Shown here: piece after piece, positions 63,192 to 64,000 of the stretch | Layout of the letters: each line of letters starts with the position of its first letter | How positions within the stretch are numbered: position 1 is the first letter of the stretch | Origin: Oceanithermus desulfurans | GTDB taxonomy: Bacteria; Deinococcota; Deinococci; Deinococcales; Marinithermaceae | Reading direction: 5' to 3' | Length of the DNA: 64,000 nucleotides | NCBI RefSeq assembly: GCF_014201675.1 | Contig: NZ_JACHEZ010000002.1 | Span: 124,001 to 188,000 of the forward strand | Notes under the pieces: model-generated | Told to the model about the DNA's origin: nothing | The model's input: only the letters and a program-made list of their open reading frames with translations | Database searches by the model: none | Translations under genes and position numbers: made by a program

Positions 63192-64000
63192 ATGCCCATG
63201 CTTTCGCCCCGCGCGACCTCCAACCCTCTGGAGCGCTTCCTCGAGGCCTCGTACTGGCTCACGGTGGTCGCGGCGCTGGGCGTAGCCGTGCTGTTGCAGC
63301 TCGCCCGCGGCAGCTTCGCCGACTTCTTCCTCGACGCGCTGATCGCCGCCTGGAGCGTCACGCTCTACTTCTTCCCGGCCCGCCGCCCCCACCACCGCCG
63401 CTTCGTCCACACCCTCGGCCTGCTCCCCCTCTTCGCCTACTACGTGGCCCAGAGTCCCAACCTGATCCCCCCGTCGTACCGGAGCGAGGCCTTCGCGGTG
63501 CTGGCCATTTTTCCCATCAACGTCGCTTCTCTGACGATGGGGTTGCCCGGCGCGCTCGCGGCCCTGGCGGTGTCCGCGGGGACGATCCTCTACTTTTTCC
63601 GCTGGCCCGACCCGGCCGAGCTGTTCGCGATGGCCTGGCTCCTCTCGGCGCTGCTGGGGGTCAGCTACCACGAACTGCTGCGGCGCCTGGAGGTCTACCA
63701 CGAGCGGCTGCACCACCAGGCGCTGCGCGACGCCCTCACCGGGCTGGGCAACCGGCGCGCCATGGAGGAGGACTTCGCCCGCATGCAGGGCCTGGCCCAG
63801 CGCACCGGCCGGCGGCTGGTGCTGACGCTGTGGGACCTCGACGACCTGAAGGGCATCAACGACCGCCACGGGCACCAGGCGGGGGACCAGGCGCTACGCG
63901 ACCTGGCCGAGGCGCTGCGCCACTCCACCCGGCGCGGCGACGGGGTCTACCGCACCGGGGGCGACGAGTTCGCCGGGCTGCACCTGGACCTCAGGGACCC
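63192..64000 (+). CDS. Membrane GGDEF diguanylate cyclase (partial, runs off right edge)
   Basis: At least 269 residues. Five to six N-terminal membrane helices (about residues 18-165; no periplasmic domain of note) lead into a GGDEF domain: ALRDALTGLGNRRAMEEDF, WDLDDLKGINDRHGH, and YRTGGDEFAGL near the edge, so the active-site motif is intact. ATG 63192; a second in-frame ATG follows two codons later. It makes c-di-GMP, adding to the GGDEF-EAL and HD-GYP proteins in this window. Confidence 0.9.
   Translation, partial: MPMLSPRATSNPLERFLEASYWLTVVAALGVAVLLQLARGSFADFFLDALIAAWSVTLYFFPARRPHHRRFVHTLGLLPLFAYYVAQSPNLIPPSYRSEAFAVLAIFPINVASLTMGLPGALAALAVSAGTILYFFRWPDPAELFAMAWLLSALLGVSYHELLRRLEVYHERLHHQALRDALTGLGNRRAMEEDFARMQGLAQRTGRRLVLTLWDLDDLKGINDRHGHQAGDQALRDLAEALRHSTRRGDGVYRTGGDEFAGLHLDLRD

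Overview
High-GC (about 70%) chromosomal DNA, densely packed on both strands, from what looks like a marine or thermophilic member of the Thermaceae (Oceanithermus/Marinithermus/Thermus group). This assignment is an inference from remembered family traits: a PilF-type pilus ATPase with three N-terminal GSPII/MshEN domains, a RecA whose N-terminus resembles Thermus RecA, a long TrmB, and many genes with a TANNNT -10 box 5-7 nt before the start codon, the layout of leaderless mRNAs in Deinococcus-Thermus. No database search was possible.

Layout. 1-6.6 kb (minus): a histidine kinase with an unusual C-terminal membrane/FecR-like tail (cut by the left edge), its OmpR-type response regulator, two paralogous c-type cytochromes, and a GGDEF-EAL protein. 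6.6-11.9 kb: trmB, then a 2.46 kb cassette with an exported ankyrin-repeat gene bracketed by two copies of the last 90 bp of trmB, then an MFS transporter and a divergent HTH regulator. 12-18.4 kb: MazG-like enzyme, amidase, glycosyltransferase-like protein, M48 and S9 peptidases. 18.4-20.8 kb: GntR-ABC operon with a palindromic operator. 20.8-25.3 kb: pgi, alpha/beta hydrolase, CDGSH protein, GNAT, PIG-L deacetylase, an unknown small protein. 25.3-28.2 kb: a lipoprotein with a molybdopterin-oxidoreductase-like fold, histidine kinase, receiver protein and HD-GYP protein. 28.2-33.4 kb: rhomboid protease, surE, SAM hydroxide adenosyltransferase, two TPR proteins, and a 615 bp repeat-rich non-coding stretch.

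33.4-38.7 kb (minus): an ArsR-headed arsenic/thiol operon (ArsR, ArsP-type permease, cysteine-free BASS/ACR3-like permease, AhpD-like protein, glutaredoxin-like protein, TauE-like permease, CxxC mini-thioredoxin, ArsC) followed by a degenerate ArdC/IrrE-like protein; a tRNA-Thr(CGT) lies just upstream. 39-43.6 kb: a BMP-type nucleoside ABC transporter. 43.7-47.5 kb: pilT and pilF. 47.5-50.6 kb: HAD phosphatase, PgeF, MazG, M42 aminopeptidase, divergent mgsA. 50.6-51.8 kb: a frameshifted HEPN-like pseudogene and a VapBC toxin-antitoxin pair. 51.9-56.4 kb: cinA-thpR-recA-rny. 56.5-64 kb: a BTAD/AAA/TPR regulator, a 1292-residue lipoprotein of Ig-like repeats plus a propeller-like end, and a diguanylate cyclase cut by the right edge.

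Themes: (i) c-di-GMP signalling (two GGDEF proteins, one EAL, one HD-GYP) together with a pilus ATPase whose family binds c-di-GMP; (ii) very compact transcription, with leaderless promoters placed back to back and convergent genes sharing palindromic stop tetranucleotides; (iii) small accessory insertions (ankyrin cassette, VapBC/HEPN remnant, ars operon) in an otherwise housekeeping-rich region.
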